Source: Nitrospira sp. SG-bin1
Lineage (GTDB): Bacteria > Nitrospirota > Nitrospiria > Nitrospirales > Nitrospiraceae
Assembly (NCBI GenBank): GCA_002083365.1
Contig: LVWS01000006.1
Location: forward strand, 1-60,584
Reading direction: 5' to 3'
DNA length: 60,584 nt
The notes beneath the pieces were generated by a model. That model was given only the letters and a program-made list of their open reading frames with translations. It did not search any database and was not told the origin of the DNA. Of the stretch, positions 25,106 through 33,244 are shown piece by piece (position 1 is the stretch's first letter; each line of letters opens with the position of its first letter). Made by a program: the position numbers and the translations under genes.

Positions 25106-26042
25106 CGGAAGAGTTCCGACGGAGATGGCATCTCAGTCGCTCATGTTCCTTCGATTATTCCTTACTCACGCGCAGCCATGCACTGACTTTCCTCGACGCA
25201 TGAGAGATGTACCAACCCCGACAGGAAACACCTCTGCGACCTATAGCTATTTCATACCGGAAGCTGGTTTCGCTTCCGCCCCCGTCGGTATTGTCCAAGT
25301 TGCACAACGCAATGTTCAAGAATCAGTCAGCATGATGTCTGACTTACAGGATACAAAACATTCTCCACAGCAGCTCTTCAAGGAGCTTCATGGAACTACC
25401 GGCCACCGTTGCCTCGGAGATGGTCAATGAAAATGAGATCGCTCGCGGAGATAAAGGCTCGGCATATTCTACCCACACTAACGAATTGGTCGTCCTTTTG
25501 AGAGGCAGTAGGCACCCATTCAGTTAGATCTGGCAACCCCTCTTTAGAATGGGAGACATTTTACTTACATTATTTTTGCTTAATAACTATGAGGCGATAT
25601 GAGAGTGTGGACTACTAACGTTCATGAAGCCTTAGAATACAAGGTATGACGTGACGGAAGACATTACCGTTCCACCTCATCCGGCAGTGCCATTGACACG
25701 CACCGACGAGACCATTACGCTGTTCGACATACTTGTCTGCAGAAGCTACAGGATTGCCTGCAACACAGCATGTTCGGAGCACATCGTATGAGCTCCTACG
25801 TATAGACAACAGACCGTGATCGATGATCGTCATGGGGCACATGACATGTTCCCAGTCATGCCAAATATACCTCGTGGCAAGCTCTACAGGGTCGTGTGCC
25901 TAATCATTTGAGAATTCCAACCTTGAATACCAACATTCAAGGACTTACGCCCTGTGCAGCACTACCCGATTGGTCCCTAGGCGTCGTTATTCTGTTGCAA
26001 CCGTCGGTAACTGATCCTGCGTGAACTGACGAGAAAGGACCC
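25106..26042. other. long gap before N-terminal helicase half
   Basis: More than 900 bases without a supported gene; small frames on both strands lack domain, signal or start context. An AT-rich patch near 25560-25600 could hold a promoter. If the segment was circularly permuted, the closing junction between upstream sequence and the helicase N-terminus should lie here, around 25,900-26,040. Confidence 0.4.
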
Positions 26043-27098
26043 ATGACGACTGAGGAACTGGAAAAGCTCTTAGCTCAACAGCCCGTTTCGCTCTTGCATC
26101 GGCTCGCCCGTGGACGCGTCCAGCGGCACTTTCGAGCCGGTAAAAAGCGACTGATCGAGCTACTCCTTCAACACTCGATCCACAACCGTGCCGGCCTCGA
26201 ATCCGATCTGCAGGCCTTGATGGGGGATCGGCACACTCGATCTGACTCCGGATCCTCCCGCGCCCATCGTCCCTCGCCGACCGCTTACAAGAAAGCAACG
26301 CCACGGGCACCGGAGCCCGAATCTGTTGAAACCGCCATCTCCCTATCGGCTTGGCTGGAAGGTCTCGGCGTTCCCTCTCCTCAACCGTTTGTGCCGGACT
26401 CATGGCAGAGTGAGGCGCTGCTCGCCTTGAGTGAGACCGATGTCGTGATCAGCGTGCCGACCGGCAGCGGGAAAACGTATGTGGCAGTGGAAGCGGCCCG
26501 CAGAGCCATGGAAGATAATCGCAGCGTCATTTACACTTCACCGCTTAAGGCCCTATCCAACACCAAATATACAGAGTTTTCACGGATCTTCGGTCCCGAT
26601 AAAGTCGGCATCCTGACCGGGGATCGCCAGGAAAACGGACAGGCGCCGTTGCTCATCATGACCACGGAAATTCTACGCAACCTGCTCTATGATGCCGCAA
26701 GCGGGGAAATCGACGTCAGATTGGATACATTGGGACTCGTGATTTTGGATGAATCACAATATCTCGCCGACCCCGAGCGAGGGGTGGTGTGGGAGGAAAC
26801 CATCATCTTTTGTCCCGCACAGGCTCGACTCCTGCTGCTTTCCGCTTCGATCGGCAATCCGCAAGACATCGCCGATTGGCTGACCTCCATACGATTCACC
26901 GTCTGCCGGTTGGTGCGTCACAACAAGCGCACCGTGCCTCTCCGAGCCGGCTATCTGCATCCGGATGGAAAGTTAGTGCCGTTGTTCCGAACGTTGGGAA
27001 TCCCTTATGGACATCCCAGCCAGATTCACCCGGAGGCGAAGCGACTCTTCCTTGAATATGAAGCAGAAACCCTGCCGGCAGGACGATCAAGACGGTAA
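26043..27098 (+). CDS. N-terminal half of a Ski2-like DEAD/DEAH helicase
   Basis: A 351-residue protein with a basic N-terminal region, then RecA domain 1: Walker A P-T-G-S-G-K-T (139-145), S-P-L-K-A-L-S-N, T-T-E-I-L-R-N, motif II D-E-S-Q (236-239) and motif III S-A-S (267-269). It stops shortly after motif III in the interdomain linker. Motifs IV-VI are absent but present in the gene at 20079-21938, some 4.1 kb upstream on the same strand, so the two are the separated halves of one protein in swapped order. A GAAAGGA ribosome site precedes the ATG. It could bind ATP but not unwind nucleic acid alone. Confidence 0.85.
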   Translation: MTTEELEKLLAQQPVSLLHRLARGRVQRHFRAGKKRLIELLLQHSIHNRAGLESDLQALMGDRHTRSDSGSSRAHRPSPTAYKKATPRAPEPESVETAISLSAWLEGLGVPSPQPFVPDSWQSEALLALSETDVVISVPTGSGKTYVAVEAARRAMEDNRSVIYTSPLKALSNTKYTEFSRIFGPDKVGILTGDRQENGQAPLLIMTTEILRNLLYDAASGEIDVRLDTLGLVILDESQYLADPERGVVWEETIIFCPAQARLLLLSASIGNPQDIADWLTSIRFTVCRLVRHNKRTVPLRAGYLHPDGKLVPLFRTLGIPYGHPSQIHPEAKRLFLEYEAETLPAGRSRR

Positions 27099-27119
27099 CT
27101 TGCCTACTATCCGAAACGT

Positions 27120-28103
27120 CTAAAATGACGCCGTGAGTGCGAACGTTGCGCCGTGACGGAGCGTTTGGAATTCGGTGAGCGGAGCGGTGTCGGAACCGCT
27201 TCCGACGGGATGATTTTCCCATTTCCCATAGTAAGTCCGGTTCCACATGATGCGATACCCACCGGTAAGCGTCAGATGACGGGTCAGCCTCACACTGATG
27301 GAAGGTTCCGCGCTCGCACCCACCCCTACGCCCCACATGGAAAAGCTTGGATCCTGTTGCAAATCACTCCGCTGAAAATGAATGTCTTCGTTGTAGACAA
27401 CACTGGCGGGAGACAAGAGTATTTTTAGGTTTGCGCTGACCCTTGGAAGAATTCGATATTCGAACCGTCCGCCGATATGGAGCGGCGTGATCCAATGGGT
27501 CGTATTCTTGATCGCCGGCAAGGTCGGCGACGTGGGGCCGCACGTGATGACGGAAGAATCGCACACAATGCGATCAATTCCCGCCGCCTCGTACGTCGTC
27601 CTCCAGTATTGAAACCCGCCCAATAGATCGAGATGACCGCGTTCATGTGGAAACTCGACCGCACGAAATCCGAAGTTCCCATTGACATACCAAGTCCCTT
27701 TGCCGGTAATGTCGCTACTGGTACGGGAAAACAACCGCTGTCCGGCCAAATAATCGTCATCGATCAAGGTTCCTCGATCAAAATCTACGGAAAATGCAAA
27801 CTCCCCATCTAGGAAGAAACGGCGGCTCAAATATAGTTTCGCACCGAGCCCGACAAGATGCGTATCATTGTCCTTGTACGTCAGTTCGGAGGTAGGATCA
27901 CCAAGTTGCGGGGTGAGCCCGGACGCATCGTGGCTCCATATGGTTTCTCCGGCTGTAAAGAACCATGATCGAAGCGACAGTTCTACACGCGGTTGGGCCC
28001 GCAGCTCAGAATCCTGAGCCCAGCTTGACGTGACGGAAGTCAACAGCGGCGACAATACCACCACTAAACACAAGGAGGTACGCACCAGCCGCGCCCCCCT
28101 CAC
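27120..28103 (-). CDS. outer-membrane beta-barrel protein
   Basis: A 327-residue protein with a classic signal peptide ending S-S-W-A-Q and many alternating amphipathic strands; the C-terminal residue is phenylalanine, as for BAM-inserted barrels. Segments such as T-S-E-L-T-Y-K-D recall omptin-like or related barrels, but catalytic residues could not be confirmed. The GTG at 28103 is preceded by GGGGAGGG and overlaps the upstream gene (GTGA), giving a clean signal peptide; longer starts do not. Confidence 0.75.
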   Translation of the reverse strand: MRGARLVRTSLCLVVVLSPLLTSVTSSWAQDSELRAQPRVELSLRSWFFTAGETIWSHDASGLTPQLGDPTSELTYKDNDTHLVGLGAKLYLSRRFFLDGEFAFSVDFDRGTLIDDDYLAGQRLFSRTSSDITGKGTWYVNGNFGFRAVEFPHERGHLDLLGGFQYWRTTYEAAGIDRIVCDSSVITCGPTSPTLPAIKNTTHWITPLHIGGRFEYRILPRVSANLKILLSPASVVYNEDIHFQRSDLQQDPSFSMWGVGVGASAEPSISVRLTRHLTLTGGYRIMWNRTYYGKWENHPVGSGSDTAPLTEFQTLRHGATFALTASF

Positions 28104-28369
28104 CGCCGGATCCCTCCCCGCTGAATGACTACCGTATCGAAGCATCGATCCGCTGTCTCCGGCATCGCCCGACGGCACGCTGATCGAATGTCTTCTTCCT
28201 GAAGATTCCGTTGAAGAAATACAGAAAACCAGACCAGCCATGTTCCGATCATCGCGAGCAGTGCCATGGTCGCTCCGATATAAGCCCAGACTTTCATCCC
28301 GGAAGTGTGTGCCGTCGTGACAGTCGCAGATGATATCTCATCTTCTGTCACGATACGAACCGCCGGCAT
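28100..28369 (-). CDS. small single-pass membrane protein
   Basis: An 89-residue protein with one hydrophobic helix (about residues 28-52, tryptophan-rich) flanked by polar regions; the C-terminal part has two cysteines spaced by 11 residues. It overlaps the outer-membrane barrel gene by four bases, so it may assist or accompany it. No family recognised. Confidence 0.6.
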   Translation of the reverse strand: MPAVRIVTEDEISSATVTTAHTSGMKVWAYIGATMALLAMIGTWLVWFSVFLQRNLQEEDIRSACRRAMPETADRCFDTVVIQRGGIRR

Positions 28370-28636
28370 GATCGGCCTCCTACCTTCTTACTAGTCTGCC
28401 AAAACAGATTGATGCCGCAACCATATGAATCATACGGGAGACGATATTCCATGAATAGGTTTTTTCAATCTTTCACAGGTAAGGCGTACCACGGAGATAC
28501 TCTGGATTGTTAAGAACCGGCGTCGTAACACAACGTGAGTACCCGCGTTAAGCATCAGAGATGGAAGCCTGACTTGTTCCATGTGCAATGTCCAGCAAGA
28601 GGACTTAGTTCCAGAAGGCGCGCAACAGACCACATA

Positions 28637-28657
28637 AATCACGTACATATTTGACAC
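28637..28657 (+). promoter_or_regulatory. possible upstream activator site (shared box)
   Basis: The box ATCACGTACATATTTGACAC recurs with two changes at 32769-32788, each about 100 bases upstream of a GG-N10-GC element. Conservation of sequence and spacing in otherwise unrelated DNA suggests an activator binding site for a sigma-54 promoter. Confidence 0.5.
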
Positions 28658-28752
28658 TTACAACACCTACGAGAACAATCGCAGAGCCCTTGGCACCTTA
28701 AAAGCACGCAGAACTCGGCAAAAATCAACGAATCGCAGACAATTTCTGGTTA

Positions 28753-28766
28753 GGCACTTTTTTTGC
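28753..28766 (+). promoter_or_regulatory. sigma-54-like promoter (-24/-12)
   Basis: TTAGGCACTTTTTTTGCC has GG (28753-28754) and GC (28765-28766) ten bases apart, the sigma-54 rule. A second candidate, TTGGCACCTTAAAAGCAC, with an excellent -24 element, lies at 28690-28706. A nine-base inverted repeat (TTTTTGCCT / AGGCAAAAA) overlaps the -12 and the early leader. The target is the BACON/FnIII gene at 28859. Confidence 0.5.
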
Positions 28767-28806
28767 CTTCCCCGTTTCAGCCACACACAGGCAAAAAGCA
28801 GAAGGT

Positions 28807-28821
28807 ATTAGGACGCCTAAC
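28807..28821. promoter_or_regulatory. leader palindrome TTAGG-ACG-CCTAA
   Basis: ATTAGGACGCCTAAC contains a perfect five-base palindrome around ACG, in the presumed 5' untranslated region 38 bases before the ATG. The same sequence with six-base arms lies at 32926-32940 behind the second sigma-54-like site. It could be an operator or an RNA element. Confidence 0.5.
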
Positions 28822-28858
28822 ATACAAAGAAATACAAACATACCGATGAGGGCTTGTG

Positions 28859-29524
28859 ATGAAATACTCTCAACAAATGACGGAGTCTCGCGGCAAGAAC
28901 AGCTATTCACTCACACCGTTGTTCGGGCTAGTTCTTGCAGTCATAATTCTCATCGGTCTGGGGCCAATCTCTGAATGTTCAGCCCTCACTGTTAACCCTA
29001 CAACTCTAACATTTGAGGCTGTTCAAGGAGCAGCAAACCCGCCGGACCAGACGTTATCCGTCTACAGGAAACGTACAAATCAAACTTCATTAACTAACTC
29101 CGAGAACGCCTCCTGGATCACGGTGTCGCCGACAGCAACGCCCATGACAACAACGGCGCAGATCACGGTAGCTGTCAATACAAGTGGGCTCGCAGCCGGC
29201 ACCTACGACACAACGATCACAATCAAAATCGGAACAAAGGCAACTAGGACAGTCCCAGTAACTTTGACGGTGTCGCCCCCTCCATCGGCTACAGCAACGG
29301 CTCGCCTCGCATGGGATCCTGTCTCCGATACGACCTTAGCTGGCTACAAAATATACATAGGAACAGCTTCAGGTCTCTATACAAGAACAATTACCGTCGG
29401 CAACCTCACATCTCATACTGTAGACAGCTTGAATACTCGCACAACATACTATTTCGCGGTTACCGCCTATAATAGTGCAGGTGAAAGTGCTCCTTCCAAC
29501 GAGGTGAGTAAGAGCATCTATTGA
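28859..29524 (+). CDS. secreted BACON-like plus fibronectin type III protein
   Basis: A 221-residue protein: an N-terminal hydrophobic signal segment (about residues 20-45), a BACON-like all-beta domain (N-P-T-T-L-T-F ... W-I-T-V-S-P ... G-T-Y-D-T-T-I-T-I) and a fibronectin type III domain (A-R-L-A-W-D-P ... Y-Y-F-A-V-T-A-Y-N-S-A-G-E-S). Such domains bind carbohydrate or protein at the cell surface. ATG 28859 has GAGGG six bases upstream. The gene at 30712-31422 is a clear paralogue. No sorting motif is seen at the C-terminus. Confidence 0.78.
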   Translation: MKYSQQMTESRGKNSYSLTPLFGLVLAVIILIGLGPISECSALTVNPTTLTFEAVQGAANPPDQTLSVYRKRTNQTSLTNSENASWITVSPTATPMTTTAQITVAVNTSGLAAGTYDTTITIKIGTKATRTVPVTLTVSPPPSATATARLAWDPVSDTTLAGYKIYIGTASGLYTRTITVGNLTSHTVDSLNTRTTYYFAVTAYNSAGESAPSNEVSKSIY

Positions 29525-30000
29525 TTTGATTCACCAGGGAGAGTACATACCTACCTCGTGGTTTAGCAACGCGAACCTTCTCTCTACAGTTACAATCACA
29601 CCATCATCTTGTCGGTCGTCATCTTATTGAGCGGTGGCCTCTTGTTCTGATTTTTTCGAGGCTGCTCAACACAGCAAACGCTCCTATTGATCCCGCCCCA
29701 TCATCTTTGTGAAATGAGTCGGAAGAAATACTGAGTATCAGTGGGACCTTTTCTTGTTCTTTCTTGATCCTTCTGAAGGTTAAACCCTTCGCATCCTACA
29801 CGTCCCCGTTCGACTACGTACTCGAACCATCTAAAATACAACGAGTTGAACATGTTCTCTCGGGCATCACTTTTGCTGAAGCATCATCGTGGTAGACGAT
29901 GAATGGTGTGGTGATTCCCTCTGTTCCACATTTAGATCACCACTAAGTGAAAGTTCGATTCTGCCACAATCCACACCAATTTACCTAGAGGAGTCTCGCT
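29525..30000. other. gap with an eight-base inverted repeat
   Basis: About 476 bases without a gene. GTGGTGAT (29908-29915) and its complement ATCACCAC (29936-29943) form an inverted repeat about 60 bases before the next start codon, a possible operator or leader hairpin. No sigma-54-like site comparable with 28753 was found. Confidence 0.4.
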
Positions 30001-30585
30001 ATGTTGACGCTTGAGTCCTTGGTCCGCCATGTCTCTCAAAAATCCATCACCTCAATGGCCTATCGCGCGCTTTTGATTCTGCCAATTATATCGCTGACCG
30101 GCTGCACAGGTGAGGGAGCAGGAGGACCGGTAATTTCCAGTCTCTCCGCACCGACGGACACGACGGTAGGACTGGAGTCAGATCAAGGTGGTAATGCCGA
30201 GACAGCCCATTCTGTTGGAGAAGATGGAGAAGAAGATCCTGTGATTGCAATGATTTCGACAAACGCTGGAATTACCGCGCATGTGACCTGGGATCCTCCC
30301 TCTGACATCAGGGTAGCAGGCTACTCCATCCACTATGGAAAGCGCACATCAGGAGAAGCAAGCTCAGAAGAATTGGATTTAGAAGAGTCGGGCTCAGAAG
30401 TAAGTTCAGAGGGATCCAATGCATGTACCCGCGGCGAAAGCCAAGCCGTCGATGTTCCATCTATCACTATCACCGGGCTTGAACCCAACACGCGATATTT
30501 TTTCGCTATTCGTGCGTTCAACGATTCTGAAAGCATTTGCTCGAATGAGATCACCGCGATGACGCCTTCAACTCAATCTTCTTAA
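30001..30585 (+). CDS. fibronectin type III lipoprotein
   Basis: A 194-residue lipoprotein (lipobox L-T-G-C, Cys35) with a low-complexity acidic linker (many S, E and D) and one fibronectin type III domain (H-V-T-W-D-P-P ... Y-F-F-A-I-R-A-F-N). A serine/glutamate-rich insertion lies inside the FnIII loop. Likely surface-exposed. GAGGAG precedes the ATG. Part of the cluster of secreted proteins from 28859 to 36431. Confidence 0.75.
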   Translation: MLTLESLVRHVSQKSITSMAYRALLILPIISLTGCTGEGAGGPVISSLSAPTDTTVGLESDQGGNAETAHSVGEDGEEDPVIAMISTNAGITAHVTWDPPSDIRVAGYSIHYGKRTSGEASSEELDLEESGSEVSSEGSNACTRGESQAVDVPSITITGLEPNTRYFFAIRAFNDSESICSNEITAMTPSTQSS

Positions 30586-30711
30586 GCTAACCGAGGTGGT
30601 TCTTGGGCAGAACCACTACATGCTTCGTCGCATTTAAGAAGATTGGGTTCGCAACCCGCTACGGATCGGCATATTGGCTCTCACGGCATGATACTTCATC
30701 ACAGAGAAAAA

Positions 30712-31422
30712 ATGAAGACACGGATGAGGCACTCAATGGAAACCGCTCAGCAAACAGCTCGATCTCGCCACCATAATAACTGTTCGGCCATGTCCTGGTT
30801 ATTACAAATTGGGGTTACTACATTCATCTGCCTTGGGCTCGCTTCTGAAAGCTTAGCGTGCCATACTCCTAAAGTCACGCCTACATCGTTGACCTTCTAC
30901 GCAGTGCAGGGTGCGACAAACCCGCCAAACCAGATATTAACCTTCTCTCGAACCGCTTCTGGCTCACTCACCCTTACCACTTCAGACAATGCCACCTGGC
31001 TGACCGTGTCACCGGCCACAACGTCCGTGACCACCAGTGCGAAGCTCACGGCCGCTGTCAAGACAAGTGGGCTCACAGCGGGCACCCGCAACGCCGCCAT
31101 CACAATCAAGATGGGCACCTGGTGCACCTATACAGTCTCGGTGACGCTCATTATCTCGCCTTCTACCCAGCCGCCGCCGCCACCAGCCACGTCATCGGCA
31201 ACCCTCAGATGGAACGCGGTTACCGGTACAACGATCAGTGGCTATAAAGTCTACGTTGGCGAAGCTCCCCGCGTCTATACCAGAACCATTAATGTCGGCA
31301 CCGTCACAACAACGACCGTGAACAGTTTGACCGTGGGTCGGATATATTATTTCGTCGTCACAGCATATAACAGTGCCGGTGAGAGTGCACCCTCCAACGA
31401 GGTTAGCAAGACCATCCAATGA
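30712..31422 (+). CDS. secreted BACON-like plus fibronectin type III protein (paralogue)
   Basis: About 236 residues with the same layout as the protein at 28859-29524: signal region, BACON-like domain (P-T-S-L-T-F-Y-A-V-Q-G-A), short proline-rich linker (P-P-P-P-P), FnIII domain ending Y-N-S-A-G-E-S-A-P-S-N-E-V-S-K, nearly identical to the paralogue. The start is uncertain; ATG 30712 is preferred, and ATG 30643 would add a non-signal-like extension. Confidence 0.72.
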   Translation: MKTRMRHSMETAQQTARSRHHNNCSAMSWLLQIGVTTFICLGLASESLACHTPKVTPTSLTFYAVQGATNPPNQILTFSRTASGSLTLTTSDNATWLTVSPATTSVTTSAKLTAAVKTSGLTAGTRNAAITIKMGTWCTYTVSVTLIISPSTQPPPPPATSSATLRWNAVTGTTISGYKVYVGEAPRVYTRTINVGTVTTTTVNSLTVGRIYYFVVTAYNSAGESAPSNEVSKTIQ

Positions 31423-31478
31423 TCCAATGCATGCCGCCAATCCTGGCGGAGTACTACGTTTACTCTTTCTAAAAAACA

Positions 31479-31508
31479 AAGGGCCAACTCTTCTAGGAGT
31501 TGGCCCTT
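31479..31508. terminator. strong hairpin terminator
   Basis: A perfect 12-base stem (AAGGGCCAACTC / GAGTTGGCCCTT) with a six-base loop follows the FnIII gene. The preceding A-rich tract becomes a T-run on the minus strand, so it may terminate in both directions. Confidence 0.7.
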
Positions 31509-31694
31509 CTGATCCGTTCTCTTTGTCGACAAAGGTTTGGGCAGTCTTTCCTTGAGCCCACTAGATCCAATTACTGCCATCCCCGGAACGAACAGGATCA
31601 AGGATGCTGGCATGTCGTATCACTCGAAAACGACGGCACTTCATGAGTGGAGTAGACTGAAGATATCGACAATCCGTGCGAATGGAGCGGTCCC

Positions 31695-32280
31695 ATGAAG
31701 CGCTCGAAATTCTTGGAAGAACAGATCGTTTATGGTCTCCGTCAAGTCGAGTCGGGTACCCCAATCGGCGATCTCTGCCGACAATACTGGATTGCGGAGC
31801 AAACCTTCTATTTCTGGGGAGAAGTATGTCCACCTCGGCAATCCTATCGGCTTTGACGGTCGTTGATCAGCTTAGCTGCTCTAGTCCGGTCCTTCAGGGG
31901 GATTTCTGATGACCGGTGAAATCGTCGTTCGAGTGCTTGATTGGGTGCTCGGTGACTGACCAAGCCCGCTCTCCATCACCGTTGATCATGGAACGGAACT
32001 CCGCAGGCCCTGGAAGACCAGGCCTATCGGCGGGACGTCCAGCTCACCTTCATTCGACCTTACAAACCCATGGAAAATGCCTTCATTGAATCATTTAACG
32101 GGCGGTTGCGTGATGAGTGTTTGAACGTGCATCAGTTCCGCCTCGCCGGCCGAAGCCCAAGCGATCCTCGAAGCGTGGCGGATGGATACAATCACCGTCG
32201 ACCACAACTCACTGGGGCAACTGACTCCGCATGAGTTTGTCGCAACACAACGTCAGGGCAAACAGGTCGCCGACGAAGCT
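31695..32280 (+). pseudogene. degenerate IS3-family transposase (orfA and orfB remnants)
   Basis: Starting at ATG 31695 the frame reads M-K-R-S-K-F-L-E-E-Q-I, the N-terminus of IS3 orfA, which breaks off after about 45 residues. From about 31960 pieces of orfB remain in shifting frames: F-I-R-P-Y-K-P-M-E-N-A-F-I-E-S-F-N-G-R-L-R, with the third catalytic glutamate, and the G-Q-L-T-P-H-E-F tail. Large internal deletions and several frameshifts make it inactive. Confidence 0.8.
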
Positions 32281-32768
32281 CTCTGCTCTGGTTAAGAGCG
32301 GTCTCCAAACGTGGTCAACGTCAACTCCATACTTAAATGGACTGATCACTGTACAGCGGCGCTCTCACAATACCTCGCTTTTCCTTTTGTTCGGTGATGA
32401 AATTCCTCCGCAGCGTCGGCCACCAACTACGTCTTTCCTCGTACAATACTGCCTAATACACACCGTGTGGAGCTCAATTACTTCATCAAGCGTCCGCGTA
32501 CTCTAATCGGTTCGATCGCACTCCCGCTTTGCATGCTTCCGCATATGTCAGCCGTTTCTTGGCCATCCTCGTCTCATACTACTATTTGGGTGCTGCAGTC
32601 TGGCAGTAATCAAGCCTTTGGCGGTGAGTGTAGGAATTTGCGGACGAGGAAAATTTAGAAAGGTGAAAGGTTGAATGGTGCGATAAAAAGGAACCTGCCC
32701 AAATTACAGTTCCCGCAAGGTAGAAATAGCATGGCAATCAAAAGAACGCGATTGAACCAATGTATGAT

Positions 32769-32788
32769 ATCACGTACACATTTGATAC
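32769..32788 (+). promoter_or_regulatory. possible upstream activator site (second copy)
   Basis: ATCACGTACACATTTGATAC differs at two positions from the box at 28638-28657. It lies about 90 bases before the GG of the sigma-54-like site and is followed by a hairpin (32791-32810). Confidence 0.5.
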
Positions 32789-32877
32789 TAGCTCAGCGTA
32801 ATTGCTGAGCCATTTTCATGCGTGAAAAGTTCCAGAAATCCTCAGGAATTAAAGAATCTCATATAAATCTTTGGCCA

Positions 32878-32891
32878 GGCATCTATTTTGC
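32878..32891 (+). promoter_or_regulatory. sigma-54-like promoter (-24/-12), second copy
   Basis: CCAGGCATCTATTTTGCTT has GG (32878-32879) and GC (32890-32891) exactly ten bases apart. Weaker at -24 than the textbook TTGGCAC but in the same architecture as 28753-28766: activator-like box, -24/-12, then palindrome. Confidence 0.45.
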
Positions 32892-32925
32892 TTTTTGGGT
32901 ACCACAGACAATTACCGTCCAAGGT

Positions 32926-32940
32926 GTTAGGACGCCTAAC
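32926..32940. promoter_or_regulatory. leader palindrome GTTAGG-ACG-CCTAAC
   Basis: A perfect six-base palindrome with ACG centre, 34 bases after the -12 element; thirteen of its bases are identical to the palindrome at 28807-28821. Possible operator or structured leader element. Confidence 0.5.
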
Positions 32941-33244
32941 GGCGCCACATGCTGTTTCCTGTTTCAAATACCAAGGTTTCAGTACAATTTGCCCGAAGCC
33001 CTGGTCGACGTTGCCATCCTCGGCATCAGGGCTGGAGGTAGATGAAACAAGATGCGTATGCGCCGGAATATGATTAAGATTTTCGAGACCACAGCGGCGC
33101 AAGTAAGAACCTGGCAATACAATCTCTCGCCCTCAACTTGAAGATAATCTGGATGGCAATCGTCAATACATGTAAGGGAGTTCTAGTCCTGAGTAAGATC
33201 CTTGTCAATTCGCAGATAGCTTTACCCCGAAGGAGAACCAACCA

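Larger units (their letters stand above)
32281..33244. other. long leader region of the propeller gene
   Basis: About 960 bases without a gene; the first part is debris after the IS3 remnant. From 32769 on it holds the shared activator-like box, a seven-base hairpin (GCTCAGC / GCTGAGC, 32791-32810), the sigma-54-like site and the palindrome listed separately. The 5' leader to the ATG at 33245 would be about 340 bases, unusually long. Confidence 0.5.

Noticed and set aside
25615..25842. 75-residue minus-strand frame in the gap before the N-terminal helicase half
   Set aside because: No ribosome site, domain, signal or supportive composition; likely chance.
22316..27098. Possible integrative mobile element between the helicase halves
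   Set aside because: No integrase, transposase, terminal repeats or tRNA site is visible; circular permutation is kept only as a hypothesis.
28856..31422. PEP-CTERM sorting signals on the BACON/FnIII proteins
   Set aside because: C-termini end right after the FnIII domain with no proline-glutamate-proline motif or terminal hydrophobic helix.
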